Positions 18,611-30,222 of a stretch of 64,000 bases of DNA are shown here, piece after piece. The notes beneath the pieces were generated by a model. That model did not search any database, had not been told where the DNA came from, and worked only from the letters and a program-made list of their open reading frames with translations. How positions within the stretch are numbered: position 1 is the stretch's first letter; the number at the start of each line of letters is the position of its first letter. The translations under genes and the position numbers were made by a program. Source of the stretch: Serratia bockelmannii (GTDB lineage Bacteria > Pseudomonadota > Gammaproteobacteria > Enterobacterales > Enterobacteriaceae); assembly GCF_008011855.1 (NCBI RefSeq), contig NZ_VOUX01000032.1, positions 124,001 to 188,000 of the forward strand, in the 5' to 3' direction.

Positions 18611-20944
18611 TTAGCGTTTCTTGCCGAATGCCGCCGCCAGCGCGTCGCCCATGGCGCTGTTGCCGGCCGGCGCCGCATTGCGCGGTTTGGCCTTGTTGCC
18701 GCCTGCCGAACGGTTGGCGTTGTCGCGTGCCTGTGCCGGCGCGTTGCCGCCGCGGCGCGGTGAACCTTCGCCCGGTTGCTCATCCAGGCGCATGCTCAGC
18801 GCGATGCGTTTACGCTGCAGATCGACTTCCATCACCTTCACTTTGACGATGTCGCCGGCCTTCACCACGGTGTGCGGATCTTCGACGAACTTGTCCGCCA
18901 GCGAGGAGATGTGCACCAGGCCATCCTGATGCACGCCGATATCCACGAAGGCGCCGAAGTTGGTGACGTTAGTGACCGACCCTTCCAGGATCATCCCCGG
19001 CTGCAGATCGTTGAGGGTTTCCACGCCTTCGGCAAAGGTGGCGGTTTTGAACTCCGGACGCGGGTCGCGGCCCGGCTTCTCCAGCTCTTTCAGGATGTCG
19101 GTGACCGTCGGCACGCCGAACTTGTCGTCGGTGAAATCGACCGCTTTCAGGCTGCGCACCGCCGAGGCGTTGCCCATCAGGTCCTGCAGCGCCTGCTCGG
19201 TGGCGGCCAGGATGCGCTGTACCACCGGGTAGGCTTCCGGGTGAACGGTGGAGGCATCCAGCGGGTTGTCGCCGTGGTTGATGCGCAGGAAGCCGGCGCA
19301 CTGTTCGAAGGCCTTCGGCCCCAGACGGCTGACTTTCAGCAGCTGTTCACGGTTGCTGAAGCGGCCGTTCTCGTCGCGCCAGTTGACGATGTTCTGCGCC
19401 ATCATGCGCGTCAGGCCGGCCACGCGGGTCAGCAATGGTACCGATGCGGTGTTCAGATCGACGCCGACGGCGTTCACGCAGTCTTCCACCACCGAATCCA
19501 GCTTCTTCGCCAACTGGCTCTGGCTGACGTCGTGCTGATACTGGCCGACGCCGATGGATTTCGGATCGATCTTCACCAGCTCCGCCAGCGGATCCTGCAG
19601 GCGACGGGCAATGGATACCGCGCCGCGCAGCGACACGTCGAGATCCGGGAATTCCAGCGCCGCCAGTTCTGACGCGGAGTACACCGATGCGCCCGCTTCG
19701 CTGACGATCACTTTCTGCGCCCGGACGTCGCTGAACTGCTTTTGCAGGTCGAGATAGAAACGCTCGGTCTCACGCGAAGCGGTGCCGTTGCCGATGGCCA
19801 CCAGCTCTACATTGTGTTTGATGCACAGTGCCGCGACGATGGCGGCGGCTTTGGCCGCTTGCCCGGTGTGCGGGTAAACGGTGTCGGTGGCCACCAGTTT
19901 ACCGGTCGCGTCGACCACGGCGACTTTCACCCCGGTGCGCAGGCCTGGATCGAGGCCCATGGTGGCGCGCATGCCGGCCGGCGCGGCCATCAGCAGATCA
20001 TGCATGTTGCGGGCGAACACGTTGATTGCTTCGTCTTCCGCGCGTTCGCGCACCGTGCCCATCAGCTCGGTTTCCAGGTGCAGGAGCACCTTGATGCGCC
20101 AGGTCCAGTTGACCACCGCCTTACGCCAGGCGTCGGCCGGGGCGTTGTTCAGGCGCAGGTTGAGGTGATTGATGATGATCAGCTCCGCCTGGCTTTCGCG
20201 CGGCGCTTCCTCAAATTGCGGATCGGCGTTCAGCGCCAGCTGCAGCACACCTTCGTTGCGGCCGCGGAACATTGCCAGCGCGCGGTGCGAAGGCACCTGG
20301 GAAATCGGTTCGTGGTGATCGAAGTAGTCGCGGAACTTGGCGCCTTCGTCTTCCTTGCCCTCGACCACTTTGGACACCAGATGGGCGTTTTTCCACAGGT
20401 AGTCGCGCACCTTGGCCAGCAGCGCGGCGTCTTCGGCGAAACGCTCCATCAGGATATAGCGCGCGCCGTCGAGGGCGGCTTTCACGTCCGCCACGCCCTT
20501 GTCTGCGTCGACGTAGCGTTCAGCCAGCTGTTCCGGCTGCTGTTGCGGATCCTGCCACAGCGTGTCCGCCAGCGGTTCCAGACCGGCTTCGATGGCGATC
20601 TGGCCACGGGTGCGGCGCTTCGGTTTGTACGGCAGGTAGAGGTCTTCGAGTTCGGTCTTGCTCAGCGTGGCGTTGATCGCCCCCGCCAGCTGTTCGGTCA
20701 GTTTGCCCTGTTCATCGATCGACTTCAGGATGGTCTGACGACGATCTTCCAGTTCACGCAGATAACCCAGGCGGGTTTCCAGCTGGCGCAGTTGGGGGTC
20801 GTCCAGGCCCCCGGTGACTTCCTTACGATAGCGTGCAATAAAGGGCACGGTATTACCTTCATCCAGCAGACGGATGGCGGAGTCGACTTGCTCCGGCCGG
20901 GCCTGCAGTTCTGTTGCAATAATGCGGCTCAGTGGGTCATTCAT
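18611..20944 (-). CDS. yhgF: Transcription accessory / RNA-binding protein Tex (YhgF)
   Basis: A conserved cytoplasmic nucleic-acid-binding protein of 777 residues (E. coli YhgF 773). The order is an N-terminal helical Tex domain, a YqgF/RNase H-like fold near 325-460 ([17 protein letters not shown]), tandem helix-hairpin-helix motifs (about 490-570) and a C-terminal S1 RNA-binding domain ([21 protein letters not shown], about 650-725). The tail is basic and rich in Asn, Gly and Ala. In other bacteria Tex influences transcription of certain genes and stress tolerance; its mechanism is unsettled. It is flanked by greB upstream on the same strand, as in E. coli. Confidence 0.95.
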   Translation of the reverse strand: MNDPLSRIIATELQARPEQVDSAIRLLDEGNTVPFIARYRKEVTGGLDDPQLRQLETRLGYLRELEDRRQTILKSIDEQGKLTEQLAGAINATLSKTELEDLYLPYKPKRRTRGQIAIEAGLEPLADTLWQDPQQQPEQLAERYVDADKGVADVKAALDGARYILMERFAEDAALLAKVRDYLWKNAHLVSKVVEGKEDEGAKFRDYFDHHEPISQVPSHRALAMFRGRNEGVLQLALNADPQFEEAPRESQAELIIINHLNLRLNNAPADAWRKAVVNWTWRIKVLLHLETELMGTVRERAEDEAINVFARNMHDLLMAAPAGMRATMGLDPGLRTGVKVAVVDATGKLVATDTVYPHTGQAAKAAAIVAALCIKHNVELVAIGNGTASRETERFYLDLQKQFSDVRAQKVIVSEAGASVYSASELAALEFPDLDVSLRGAVSIARRLQDPLAELVKIDPKSIGVGQYQHDVSQSQLAKKLDSVVEDCVNAVGVDLNTASVPLLTRVAGLTRMMAQNIVNWRDENGRFSNREQLLKVSRLGPKAFEQCAGFLRINHGDNPLDASTVHPEAYPVVQRILAATEQALQDLMGNASAVRSLKAVDFTDDKFGVPTVTDILKELEKPGRDPRPEFKTATFAEGVETLNDLQPGMILEGSVTNVTNFGAFVDIGVHQDGLVHISSLADKFVEDPHTVVKAGDIVKVKVMEVDLQRKRIALSMRLDEQPGEGSPRRGGNAPAQARDNANRSAGGNKAKPRNAAPAGNSAMGDALAAAFGKKR

Positions 20945-21101
20945 AGGTCTGGTATCTGTATTGAGAACGGTGAATAAACAGGGGACAGTTATACGTATTG
21001 ATCGCGGAAAATGCCAGTGGAGCGGGCCGCCGCCGCGCGGCCGCGGCGTGGAGAACAGCTCAGGCGGCGGCGTTGGCGGCGGTTCGGAAAAAGCTGAAAG
21101 C

Positions 21102-21575
21102 TTACTTCGGGTAGTTTATCTCATTTACGTACCACTGTGCCTCGCCCAGCGGCGTATTGACGGTGGCGATGTCCCCGACCTCTTTTTTCAGCAGGGCGCG
21201 CGCCATCGGCGCATCGATGGAGATGTAATCCTTGCGGCCGAAAATCTCGTCGTAACCGACGATGCGAAAGCGTTTGGTCTCGCCGTCGTCATTCTCCACC
21301 TCCACCCAGGCACCGAAGAACACCTTGCCTTCCTGCTGCGGGGAGTAATCGACGATCTTCAACTGCTCCAGGCATTTGGTCAGATAGCGGACGCGGCGGT
21401 CAATTTCGCGCAGCCGCTTCTTGTTGTACTGGTAGTCGGCGTTTTCGCTTCTGTCGCCCAGGCTGGCGGCCCAGGTCACTTTTTTGGTCACCTCGGGGCG
21501 TTCTTCACGCCAGAGGTAATCCAGCTCTTGTTTGAGCTTGTCATACCCTTCACGGGTTATCAGTTGAGTTCTCAT
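21102..21575 (-). CDS. greB: Transcript cleavage factor GreB
   Basis: Rescues backtracked RNA polymerase by stimulating cleavage of the nascent RNA 3' end. It has 157 residues, one less than E. coli GreB. An N-terminal coiled coil (about 1-75) bears the acidic tip ([25 protein letters not shown]), followed by a C-terminal FKBP-like domain with [24 protein letters not shown]. It is divergent from cbpA; 157 bp separate it from tex downstream. Confidence 0.97.
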   Translation of the reverse strand: MRTQLITREGYDKLKQELDYLWREERPEVTKKVTWAASLGDRSENADYQYNKKRLREIDRRVRYLTKCLEQLKIVDYSPQQEGKVFFGAWVEVENDDGETKRFRIVGYDEIFGRKDYISIDAPMARALLKKEVGDIATVNTPLGEAQWYVNEINYPK

Positions 21576-21805
21576 CGTGATTTATCTTTATGGGGCCACC
21601 GCCACAGTGTACGTGAATGCGGGGGGCTTTAGAAATGGCGCGCGGGCCTGCGCCTTGTCGCACGGTTTTTATTCAGTTTGCGCAGCTTTTAACAATCGGG
21701 AGTATGCTTAGCGATAGCGGAAAAGGAATGTGACGAAAGGAGGATATCTGGCGAGAGAGACAAGGAATTTTGGCGCACAACCCAACACATTGAAGGTATT
21801 ACCGC

Positions 21806-22768
21806 ATGGAATTTAAAGATTACTACGCCACGATGGGCGTTGAGCCCAACGCCGATCTGAAAACCATCAAAACGGCCTACCGCCGGCTGGCGCGTAAATA
21901 TCACCCTGACGTGAGCACTGAAGACGACGCCGAGAGCAAGTTCAAGGAGCTGGCCGAAGCCTATGAGGTGCTGAAGGACGACGAGCGCCGCGCCGAGTAC
22001 GATCAGATCCGGCTGCACCGCAACGATCCGAACTTTGGCCGCCAGGCGCGCGGCGATCACGGCGGCTATCAGCAGAGCGCTTCATGGCACGGCGGCGGCG
22101 CCGACGCGCAAGACTTCTCCGACTTCTTCGAGAGCATGTTCGGCGGGCGTGCGGCGGGCGGGCACCGCTCCGCTTCGCACTCGCACGGCGGGCATGGCTT
22201 CCGCGGCCAGGATCTGGAGATGGAGGTGCCGCTGTTCCTCGAGGAAACGCTGCATGGCCAAAGCCGCGAGATCTCCTATACGCTGCCGGTGTATGACGAG
22301 CTGGGGCGGCAGGTGAGCGAAGCCAACAAAACGTTGAACGTGAAAATCCCGGCCGGCGTGGGCGATGGCGAGCGCATTCGCCTCAAGGGGCAGGGCGTTG
22401 CCGGCGTGGGCGGCGGCCAAAACGGCGATCTGTATCTGGTCATTCGCCTCGCGCCGCACCCGCTGTTTGAGATAGATGGCCACAACCTGAGCATCGTGGC
22501 GCCGCTCGCTCCGTGGGAAGCGGCACTGGGTGCCAGCATCGAGGTGCCGACGCTGACCGGCAAAATCGCGCTGACCGTGCCGGCCGGCAGCCAGAGCGGC
22601 AAACGGCTGCGGGTCAAAGGCAAAGGGTTGGCGGGCAAGAAAGAGCCCGGTGACCTGTACGTTATTCTCAAGGTGGTGATGCCGCCGAAGCCGAACGAGA
22701 AGGCCAGCGCCCTGTGGCGGGAACTGGCTGAACAGGCGGCATTCAACCCGCGCGCGGAATGGGAGTAA
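21806..22768 (+). CDS. cbpA: Curved DNA-binding protein, DnaJ-like co-chaperone
   Basis: A DnaJ homologue that works with DnaK and also binds curved DNA in stationary phase. It has 320 residues (E. coli CbpA 306). A J domain at the N-terminus has the HPD motif at residues 33-35. A Gly/His/Ser-rich linker (about 75-130) is longer than in E. coli and accounts for the extra length. Two C-terminal beta-sandwich domains follow ([52 protein letters not shown]). Co-transcribed with cbpM 5 bp later. The pair sits between greB and ompR, unlike E. coli where it lies near 23 min. Confidence 0.95.
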   Translation: MEFKDYYATMGVEPNADLKTIKTAYRRLARKYHPDVSTEDDAESKFKELAEAYEVLKDDERRAEYDQIRLHRNDPNFGRQARGDHGGYQQSASWHGGGADAQDFSDFFESMFGGRAAGGHRSASHSHGGHGFRGQDLEMEVPLFLEETLHGQSREISYTLPVYDELGRQVSEANKTLNVKIPAGVGDGERIRLKGQGVAGVGGGQNGDLYLVIRLAPHPLFEIDGHNLSIVAPLAPWEAALGASIEVPTLTGKIALTVPAGSQSGKRLRVKGKGLAGKKEPGDLYVILKVVMPPKPNEKASALWRELAEQAAFNPRAEWE

Positions 22769-22773
22769 AGCAG

Positions 22774-23079
22774 ATGATGAAAAAAGAGATCACTTTCACC
22801 GTGGTGGAGCTGTGTCAGAGGGTGGAGATTTCAGAGGACGAGCTGGTCGAGATCGTCGGCCTGGGCGTGATCGTGCCGCTGGAGCCGGCGCAGCCGCGCT
22901 GGGAGTTTGATTATCCGGCGCTGAGCCATCTGCAGCGCGCACGCAGGCTGCGGGCGGAGCTGGATCTGGACTGGCCGGGGATCGCCATGGCGCTGACGCT
23001 GCTCGACCGGGTTGATGCGCTACAGCAAGAGAACCGGCAGCTGCGCAGGCAGCTGGCGCGTTTCCTGCAAACTTCCTGA
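22774..23079 (+). CDS. cbpM: Chaperone modulatory protein CbpM
   Basis: A specific inhibitor of CbpA that binds its J domain and blocks both co-chaperone and DNA-binding activity. It has 101 residues, as in E. coli, with a MerR-like N-terminal fold. Conserved blocks: ISEDELVEIVGLGVIVPLEP, LRAELDLDWPGIAMALTLLD and QENRQLRRQL. ATG 22774 is chosen because GGGAG lies 8 bp upstream and the length then matches; the next codon is also ATG. Its place directly after cbpA supports the pairing. Confidence 0.93.
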   Translation: MMKKEITFTVVELCQRVEISEDELVEIVGLGVIVPLEPAQPRWEFDYPALSHLQRARRLRAELDLDWPGIAMALTLLDRVDALQQENRQLRRQLARFLQTS

Positions 23080-23335
23080 CCCGAGAGCTGAACGCCACCG
23101 GGTGCTTCCCGGTGGCGAAATTGCACAAAATTGGGCCGTCGCCCCACATTGCGCCGACAAAGGGCGAAATTTTGACGAACCCCCGTCGACATTCACTGAA
23201 AATTGTTGATAAATGGGGAAAAGAATAAGCTTTGTAACAATTTCGTCTAGAATACATACCATTAAACGCTGTCTCAAATGGCAAGGTTTTCTAACAATAT
23301 TCGAGTCAGGCAATAAAGCCTTTGGGAGTAATACC

Positions 23336-25422
<2,087 letters not shown>

Positions 25423-25454
25423 CCTCTGGTGTGGGCCGAGCCGCTGCGGCCCCG

Positions 25455-25934
25455 TCAGGACTTTCTGCTCATCACGTAGTATTCCGCCGCATCCTCATGC
25501 AACCGGCGGCCGGTCGGCGCCTGCCACGGATCGATTAATTCGATACCGCAGTGGAGGAAGTCTTTGGTATTGCGGGTGGCCAGGGCGGCACCGTAATGCA
25601 GGCAGGTGGCGGCGATTTGGGTATCCGGCACGCTCATCGCTTTACCCAGCAGCCGATTCCTTGCCGTCAATTCCGCGTATTGCATCGCGCACAGCCCATC
25701 AAACGGCAATATCTGCCCCTCGAACTTCAATTCAATGGCGTCCGCCAATTTCAGCTTGAGATCCCGCTGGCGCTTGCCGTCAGGCATGCAGGCGACACCG
25801 CTGAACAGTTCGGCGAGGACAATGGCGCTGAGATAGAGCTCGTCATTGTCCTTTTCATTTAACCAGTTAATGACGTTGTAGTACGGGCTGGGACGCAGCG
25901 TTTCTGAAATGACGTTGGTGTCGATAATGATCAT
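25455..25934 (-). CDS. PIN-domain toxin of a FitAB/VapBC-type system
   Basis: A 159-residue PIN-fold RNase, the likely toxin of a type II toxin-antitoxin pair. The four acidic active-site residues are visible: Asp5 (IIDTNVIS), Glu42 (VLAELFSG), Asp104 (SVPDTQIAAT) and Asp125 (RNTKDF). The length and the sequence MIIIDTNVISE are typical of FitB/StbB-like members. It overlaps the upstream antitoxin gene by 4 bp, the usual arrangement. The pair lies between envZ and pckA, which are adjacent in many relatives, and the DNA is less GC-rich than the neighbours, which suggests acquisition. The RNA target cannot be told from sequence. Confidence 0.9.
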   Translation of the reverse strand: MIIIDTNVISETLRPSPYYNVINWLNEKDNDELYLSAIVLAELFSGVACMPDGKRQRDLKLKLADAIELKFEGQILPFDGLCAMQYAELTARNRLLGKAMSVPDTQIAATCLHYGAALATRNTKDFLHCGIELIDPWQAPTGRRLHEDAAEYYVMSRKS

Positions 25935-26194
25935 GCGTTGTCATCTTCATCATCAAAGGTGACGATGCGTGGCGGCACGGCGTCACGCGGTGGGATCTCC
26001 AGCTCAACGCCGCCGAATTCGGCGAAGTGCTGATGCATCCAGGTACCCAATCCATAGCGCGGCGGCTTTTTCACCAGCGCCTGTTTCAGGATCATGCGCG
26101 CTTCCTCTTCCATAGAATGGCCGTTTTTCGCCGCTGAGATACGCAGCAGCTCTTTGATTTCGTCGTCCAGATTTCTGACGGTGATAGTCGCCAT
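25931..26194 (-). CDS. Ribbon-helix-helix antitoxin of a FitAB/VapBC-type system
   Basis: An 87-residue antitoxin. The N-terminal 45 residues form a FitA/Arc-type ribbon-helix-helix (MATITVRNLDDEIKELLRI, then HSMEEEARMILKQAL), which should bind the operator. The acidic C-terminus (FDDEDD) should wrap the toxin. It starts at ATG 26194 behind a strong AGGAGG site. The toxin gene begins within its last codons. An inverted repeat 18 bp upstream of the start is a candidate autoregulatory operator. Confidence 0.88.
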   Translation of the reverse strand: MATITVRNLDDEIKELLRISAAKNGHSMEEEARMILKQALVKKPPRYGLGTWMHQHFAEFGGVELEIPPRDAVPPRIVTFDDEDDNA

Positions 26195-26211
26195 TTAAAC
26201 CTCCTTTGCTA

Positions 26212-26227
26212 TCAATGATTGCATTGA
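26212..26227. promoter_or_regulatory. Inverted repeat, candidate antitoxin operator
   Basis: TCAATG-ATTG-CATTGA has perfect 6-bp arms. It lies 18 bp before the antitoxin start codon, where type II antitoxins usually bind to repress their own operon. Inferred from position and symmetry only. Confidence 0.5.
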
Positions 26228-26269
26228 CTTATTTTCTCGCCTTACTGGTTAAAAAGCAATCGATGAAAA

Positions 26270-26296
26270 TAAAAAAAGGCGCGGGATCCGCGCCTT
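26270..26296 (-). terminator. pckA terminator
   Basis: AAGGCGCGG (26276-26284) pairs with CCGCGCCTT (26288-26296). On the minus strand it is followed by seven T and ATTTT. A strong intrinsic terminator directly after pckA. Confidence 0.9.
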
Positions 26297-26320
26297 AGCT
26301 GAAGAGGTAACGCTACCGAA

Positions 26321-27940
26321 TTACAGCTTCGGGCCGGCGCTAACCAGCGCGGCGCCCGCAGGCGTGTCGGTGTATTTGTCGAAGTTGGTGATGAAGCGCT
26401 CGGCCAGATCCTGCGCTTTTTCCTGCCACTGCTCGAGGCTGGCGTAGGTATTGCGCGGATCGAGGATCTCTGGGTTCACGCCCGGCAGCGCGGTCGGCAT
26501 CGCCAGATCGAAGATTGGCAGGGTAACGGTTTCCGCCTTGTCGATTTCACCGCTCAGGATGGCGTCGATGATGCCGCGCGTATCTTTGATCGAGATGCGT
26601 TTGCCGGTGCCGTTCCAGCCGGTGTTGACCAGGTAAGCCTGGGCGCCGGCGGCCTGCATGCGTTTCACCAACACTTCGGCGTACTGCGTCGGGTGCAGTG
26701 ACAGGAACGCAGCGCCGAAGCAGGCGGAGAAGGTTGGCGTTGGCTCGGTTACGCCGCGTTCGGTGCCGGCCAATTTGGCGGTGAAACCGGACAGGAAGTG
26801 ATACTGAGTCTGGTTGGCGGTCAGACGCGATACCGGCGGCAACACGCCGAAGGCGTCGGCGGTCAGGAAGATCACTTTGGTGGCGTGACCCGCTTTGGAC
26901 ACCGGCTTGACGATGTTTTGGATATGGTAGATCGGGTAAGAAACGCGGGTGTTCTCGGTTTTCGAACCGTCGTTGAAGTCGATGCTGCCGTCGGCCAGCA
27001 CGGTGACGTTTTCCAGCAGCGCGTCGCGTTTGATGGCGTGATAGATGTCCGGCTCGGCTTCTTCAGAGAGCTTGATGGTCTTGGCGTAGCAGCCGCCTTC
27101 GAAGTTAAACACGCCGTCGTCGTCCCAGCCGTGCTCGTCATCGCCGATCAGCTGACGCTTAGGATCGGTGGAAAGGGTGGTCTTGCCGGTACCGGACAGG
27201 CCGAAGAACACCGCCACGTCGCCTTTCTCGCCCACGTTGGCCGAGCAGTGCATCGAAGCGATGCCTTTCAGCGGCAGCAGGTAGTTCATCATCGAGAACA
27301 TGCCTTTCTTCATTTCGCCGCCGTACCAGGTGCCGCCGATCAGCTGCATGCGCTCGGTCAGGTTGAAGGCGACGAAGTTCTCCGAGTTCAGGCCTTGTTG
27401 CTGCCAGTTCGGGTTGGTGCATTTGGCGCCGTTCATCACCACGAAGTCCGGCTCGAAGTCAGCCAGCTCGTCGTCGCTCGGGCGGATGAACATGTTTTTC
27501 ACGAAGTGCGCCTGCCAGGCCACCTCGGTGATGAAACGCACTTTCAGGCGCGAGTCAGCGTTGGCGCCGCAGAAGGTATCCACCACGAACAGACGTTTGC
27601 CGGAAAGCTGCTCGGTGACCAGGTGTTTCAGATCGGCCCACACTTCCGGGCTGAGAGGTTTGTTGTCGTTTTTGCCTTTGCCCTGATCGGCCCACCACAC
27701 GGTATCGCGGGTGATGTCGTCGCGGACGATGTATTTGTCTTTCGGCGAACGGCCGGTGAAGATGCCGGTATCGACGGAGACGGCACCCAGCTTGGTGACT
27801 ACCCCACGCTCAAAACCTTCCAGAGATGGGTCTGTTTCTTCCTTAAACAGCAGTTCATAGCTCGGGTTGTGAACGATTTCGCTAACGTCGTGAATGCCGT
27901 AAGCGGCCAGATCCTGAGGGGTTATACCTTTAACGCGCAT
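26321..27940 (-). CDS. pckA: Phosphoenolpyruvate carboxykinase (ATP)
   Basis: Converts oxaloacetate and ATP to phosphoenolpyruvate and CO2, the first committed step of gluconeogenesis, in the cytoplasm. It has 539 residues (E. coli 540). The ATP P-loop [11 protein letters not shown] is at 247-257, the kinase-2/metal block [19 protein letters not shown] follows, and the substrate loop TGRSPKDKY is at 62-70. Start ATG 27940 follows AAGGAG. Monocistronic, with a strong terminator. Confidence 0.98.
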   Translation of the reverse strand: MRVKGITPQDLAAYGIHDVSEIVHNPSYELLFKEETDPSLEGFERGVVTKLGAVSVDTGIFTGRSPKDKYIVRDDITRDTVWWADQGKGKNDNKPLSPEVWADLKHLVTEQLSGKRLFVVDTFCGANADSRLKVRFITEVAWQAHFVKNMFIRPSDDELADFEPDFVVMNGAKCTNPNWQQQGLNSENFVAFNLTERMQLIGGTWYGGEMKKGMFSMMNYLLPLKGIASMHCSANVGEKGDVAVFFGLSGTGKTTLSTDPKRQLIGDDEHGWDDDGVFNFEGGCYAKTIKLSEEAEPDIYHAIKRDALLENVTVLADGSIDFNDGSKTENTRVSYPIYHIQNIVKPVSKAGHATKVIFLTADAFGVLPPVSRLTANQTQYHFLSGFTAKLAGTERGVTEPTPTFSACFGAAFLSLHPTQYAEVLVKRMQAAGAQAYLVNTGWNGTGKRISIKDTRGIIDAILSGEIDKAETVTLPIFDLAMPTALPGVNPEILDPRNTYASLEQWQEKAQDLAERFITNFDKYTDTPAGAALVSAGPKL

Positions 27941-28098
27941 GTTACTACTCCTTGGTCACAGAATTTCTGGCGGCAATTGTAGGGATCTAACGGTGAGTAA
28001 CCGCGATGGGTATCAAATATTTAACGTTTTAGGCGGTATTTCGTTACGATCTGAGAGATAGCACACGGAAAAAAGCAAACGTGCAAACGGCGGGCGTT

Positions 28099-28121
28099 GG
28101 CGGGCGCCGGGGGCGCCCGCC
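28099..28121. repeat. GC-rich inverted repeat after hslO
   Basis: GGCGGGCGCC (28099-28108) pairs with GGCGCCCGCC (28112-28121), a perfect ten-bp stem with a three-base loop, 13 bp past the hslO stop. There is no T-run on the minus strand, so it is a transcript-end hairpin or Rho-dependent 3' structure rather than a classic terminator. Confidence 0.5.
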
Positions 28122-28134
28122 GAAAAGGTGTTAC

Positions 28135-29013
28135 TTAGTGCAACTGGTCGCTTTCACTGGTGTTACCCGCATACAACGCGGCAACATCAACCGGGTCAAA
28201 GACATAGTGGCTGCCACAGTAGTCGCAGTGCATGTCGATATTACCGTCCTGCTCCAGCATGTCCGCCACTTCATCGGTCGGCAGGGTCATTAGCGCGTCG
28301 GCGCAACGCTGGCGCGAACAGGTGCAACGGAACTGCACGTCCTGCGGTTCGTACAAGGTGACCTCTTCCTGATGGTACAGGCGGTACAACACTTCGTTGG
28401 CCGGCAGGCCGAACAGCTCTTCGCTTTTGACCGTGTTGGTCAGTTGCACCAGATGATCGAAATCATCGAGGTTGCCGTCCTGCGCCGGCAGCACCTGCAG
28501 CAGCATACCGGCTGCTGCGGCATTGCCTTCCACTTCGCCGGTGCGGATGAACAGGCGGGTTGGCAGCTGCTCGGACTGGCGGAAGTAGGCTTCCAGGCAT
28601 TCTGCCAGGGTTTCACCTTCCAGGCCGACCACGCCCTGATAGCGCTCGCCTTCCGTCGGGGAAATGGTGATGACCATGACGCCGTTGCCGATCATCTGAT
28701 GCAGGGTGCTGTCGTCGGCGATAGGCGCCTGGGTGCGCGCAACGCCACGCATCTCCTGGCGGTTGTTGCCGTTGATCACCGCCAGCTTCAGCGGGCCGTC
28801 GCCCTGCAGCTGCACGGTGATGTCGCCGTCGAACTTCAGGGTTGCGGTCAACAGACTGGTGGCGACCAGCAGTTCACCCAGCAGCTTTTGCACCGGCGCC
28901 GGGTAGTCGTGGTTGTTCAGGATCTGCTGATAGGTTTCGCTGACGGTAACCAGCTCGCCGCGCACCGCGTAGTTTTCAAACAGGTAACGGTGCAATTGGT
29001 CATGGTTGGACAT
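28135..29013 (-). CDS. hslO: Redox-regulated chaperonin Hsp33
   Basis: A cytoplasmic holdase activated by oxidative stress combined with heat or bleach. It has 292 residues, the same as E. coli. The N-terminal substrate-binding domain is followed by the C-terminal zinc switch, with Cys230 and Cys232 (RCTCS) and Cys263 and Cys266 (HCDYCGSH), all four present. It is the distal gene of the yrfG-hslR-hslO run, 25 bp after hslR. Confidence 0.97.
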   Translation of the reverse strand: MSNHDQLHRYLFENYAVRGELVTVSETYQQILNNHDYPAPVQKLLGELLVATSLLTATLKFDGDITVQLQGDGPLKLAVINGNNRQEMRGVARTQAPIADDSTLHQMIGNGVMVITISPTEGERYQGVVGLEGETLAECLEAYFRQSEQLPTRLFIRTGEVEGNAAAAGMLLQVLPAQDGNLDDFDHLVQLTNTVKSEELFGLPANEVLYRLYHQEEVTLYEPQDVQFRCTCSRQRCADALMTLPTDEVADMLEQDGNIDMHCDYCGSHYVFDPVDVAALYAGNTSESDQLH

Positions 29014-29038
29014 AATCTTCTCTCATTACGGTGAGGGG

Positions 29039-29446
29039 TTATTCCGGCTCACCAAATTTAAATTTCATCAGGTCGCGCCGCTCCTTTTTGTCCGGACGAC
29101 GGTCCGGATGCGGCATGGTCAACGCGTTCATCTTGCGCGCCAGCGCCATTTTTTCGCGGTTGGCGATGCTGGCTTCGGTTTCCTGATACATTTGCTGCGC
29201 CTCGTTGGCACCGCGGCGTTGGCTGGTCAGCGCCAGCACGATCACCGTACGTTCTTCGTTGCCCTGCCGCAGCTTAAGCTCGGCATTGAGTTCGACAATC
29301 TTGCTCGGTTTGCCGCGCTGGCCGTTGTAATGCACCTTGCCGCCGTCGATCATTTCGCGCGCCAGCGCGCGAGTCTTATAGAAGCGTGCGGCCCACAGCC
29401 ACTTATCCAGTCGGACCGCGTCGTCGCGCGTCGCTTTTTCCTTCAT
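29039..29446 (-). CDS. hslR: Ribosome-associated heat shock protein Hsp15
   Basis: Binds free 50S subunits that still carry a nascent chain and helps recycle them. It has 135 residues (E. coli 133). An S4 RNA-binding domain (VRLDKWLWAARFYKTRALAREMI, VHYNGQRGKPSKIVELN) is followed by a basic C-terminal helix. Its start overlaps the end of yrfG by 4 bp and hslO follows 25 bp later. Confidence 0.96.
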   Translation of the reverse strand: MKEKATRDDAVRLDKWLWAARFYKTRALAREMIDGGKVHYNGQRGKPSKIVELNAELKLRQGNEERTVIVLALTSQRRGANEAQQMYQETEASIANREKMALARKMNALTMPHPDRRPDKKERRDLMKFKFGEPE

Positions 29447-30123
29447 GCTTCCCCCTTGGCCAGCGCCGGTATCAGCAGACGGTAGTCGCGCATCGACGGA
29501 TGGCGCTGGAAGCTTTTTTCCGCCGTGCTGGAGTCCGGGTTTTGCACGCCCAGGCAGTAACGAATGCCGAAAGTGCGCGCCGCGTCGAGGATCGGCTCGC
29601 CGTCATCGACAAACAGCGTGCGCTGTGGGTTGAACCCGGTGTGCTGTTGCACCGCCTGCCACAGACGCTGATCTTCTTTCGGATAACCAAATGTGTGGGT
29701 GGAAAACAATAAATCAAGGTGCCGATCGAGGCCGGTATGCTCGATTTTCACCGCCAGGCTGTGAGGATGGGCGTTGGTCAGCAAAATGGTTTGCAGACCG
29801 GCGTCGCGCAGCGCCCGTAAAAACGGCTCGGTGTCTTCGCGCAGCCGCGCGCGGCTACCGACTTCGCTGGTCATGCGGTAGATGTCCAGATCCAACCGCT
29901 CGCTCCAGTAATCGAAGCAATACCAGTTCATGGTGTGCTGCACCGCCTGATATTCCCGTTCAATGATATGACGGGCTTCGTCGAACGGAATGGCGCGCCT
30001 TTCGCTCAGCGCTTGCGGCACCAGGCTGAGCCAGAAGTGGCTGTCGAACTCCAGATCCAGCAAGGTGCCGTCCATATCCAGCAGCACGGTATCGATCTGC
30101 GGCCAATCAAACTCGGGAACCAT
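29443..30123 (-). CDS. yrfG: HAD-family GMP/IMP nucleotidase
   Basis: A 5'-nucleotidase of the HAD superfamily; the E. coli homologue prefers GMP and IMP. It has 226 residues (E. coli 222). Motif I is DMDGT with the nucleophile Asp16; motif II is LLTNAHP; motif III/IV is KEDQRLW and FVDDGEPILDAA. It overlaps hslR by 4 bp, so the two are translated together. Confidence 0.93.
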   Translation of the reverse strand: MVPEFDWPQIDTVLLDMDGTLLDLEFDSHFWLSLVPQALSERRAIPFDEARHIIEREYQAVQHTMNWYCFDYWSERLDLDIYRMTSEVGSRARLREDTEPFLRALRDAGLQTILLTNAHPHSLAVKIEHTGLDRHLDLLFSTHTFGYPKEDQRLWQAVQQHTGFNPQRTLFVDDGEPILDAARTFGIRYCLGVQNPDSSTAEKSFQRHPSMRDYRLLIPALAKGEA

Positions 30124-30222
30124 AAAAACTCCATGGGCGGACCGACGGGCGGTCCGCAGATGAGAATAATAGCGTTAGCGTAGCATAAGCAGATGACAGG
30201 GCGGAGACCCCCGGCGTCAGGT

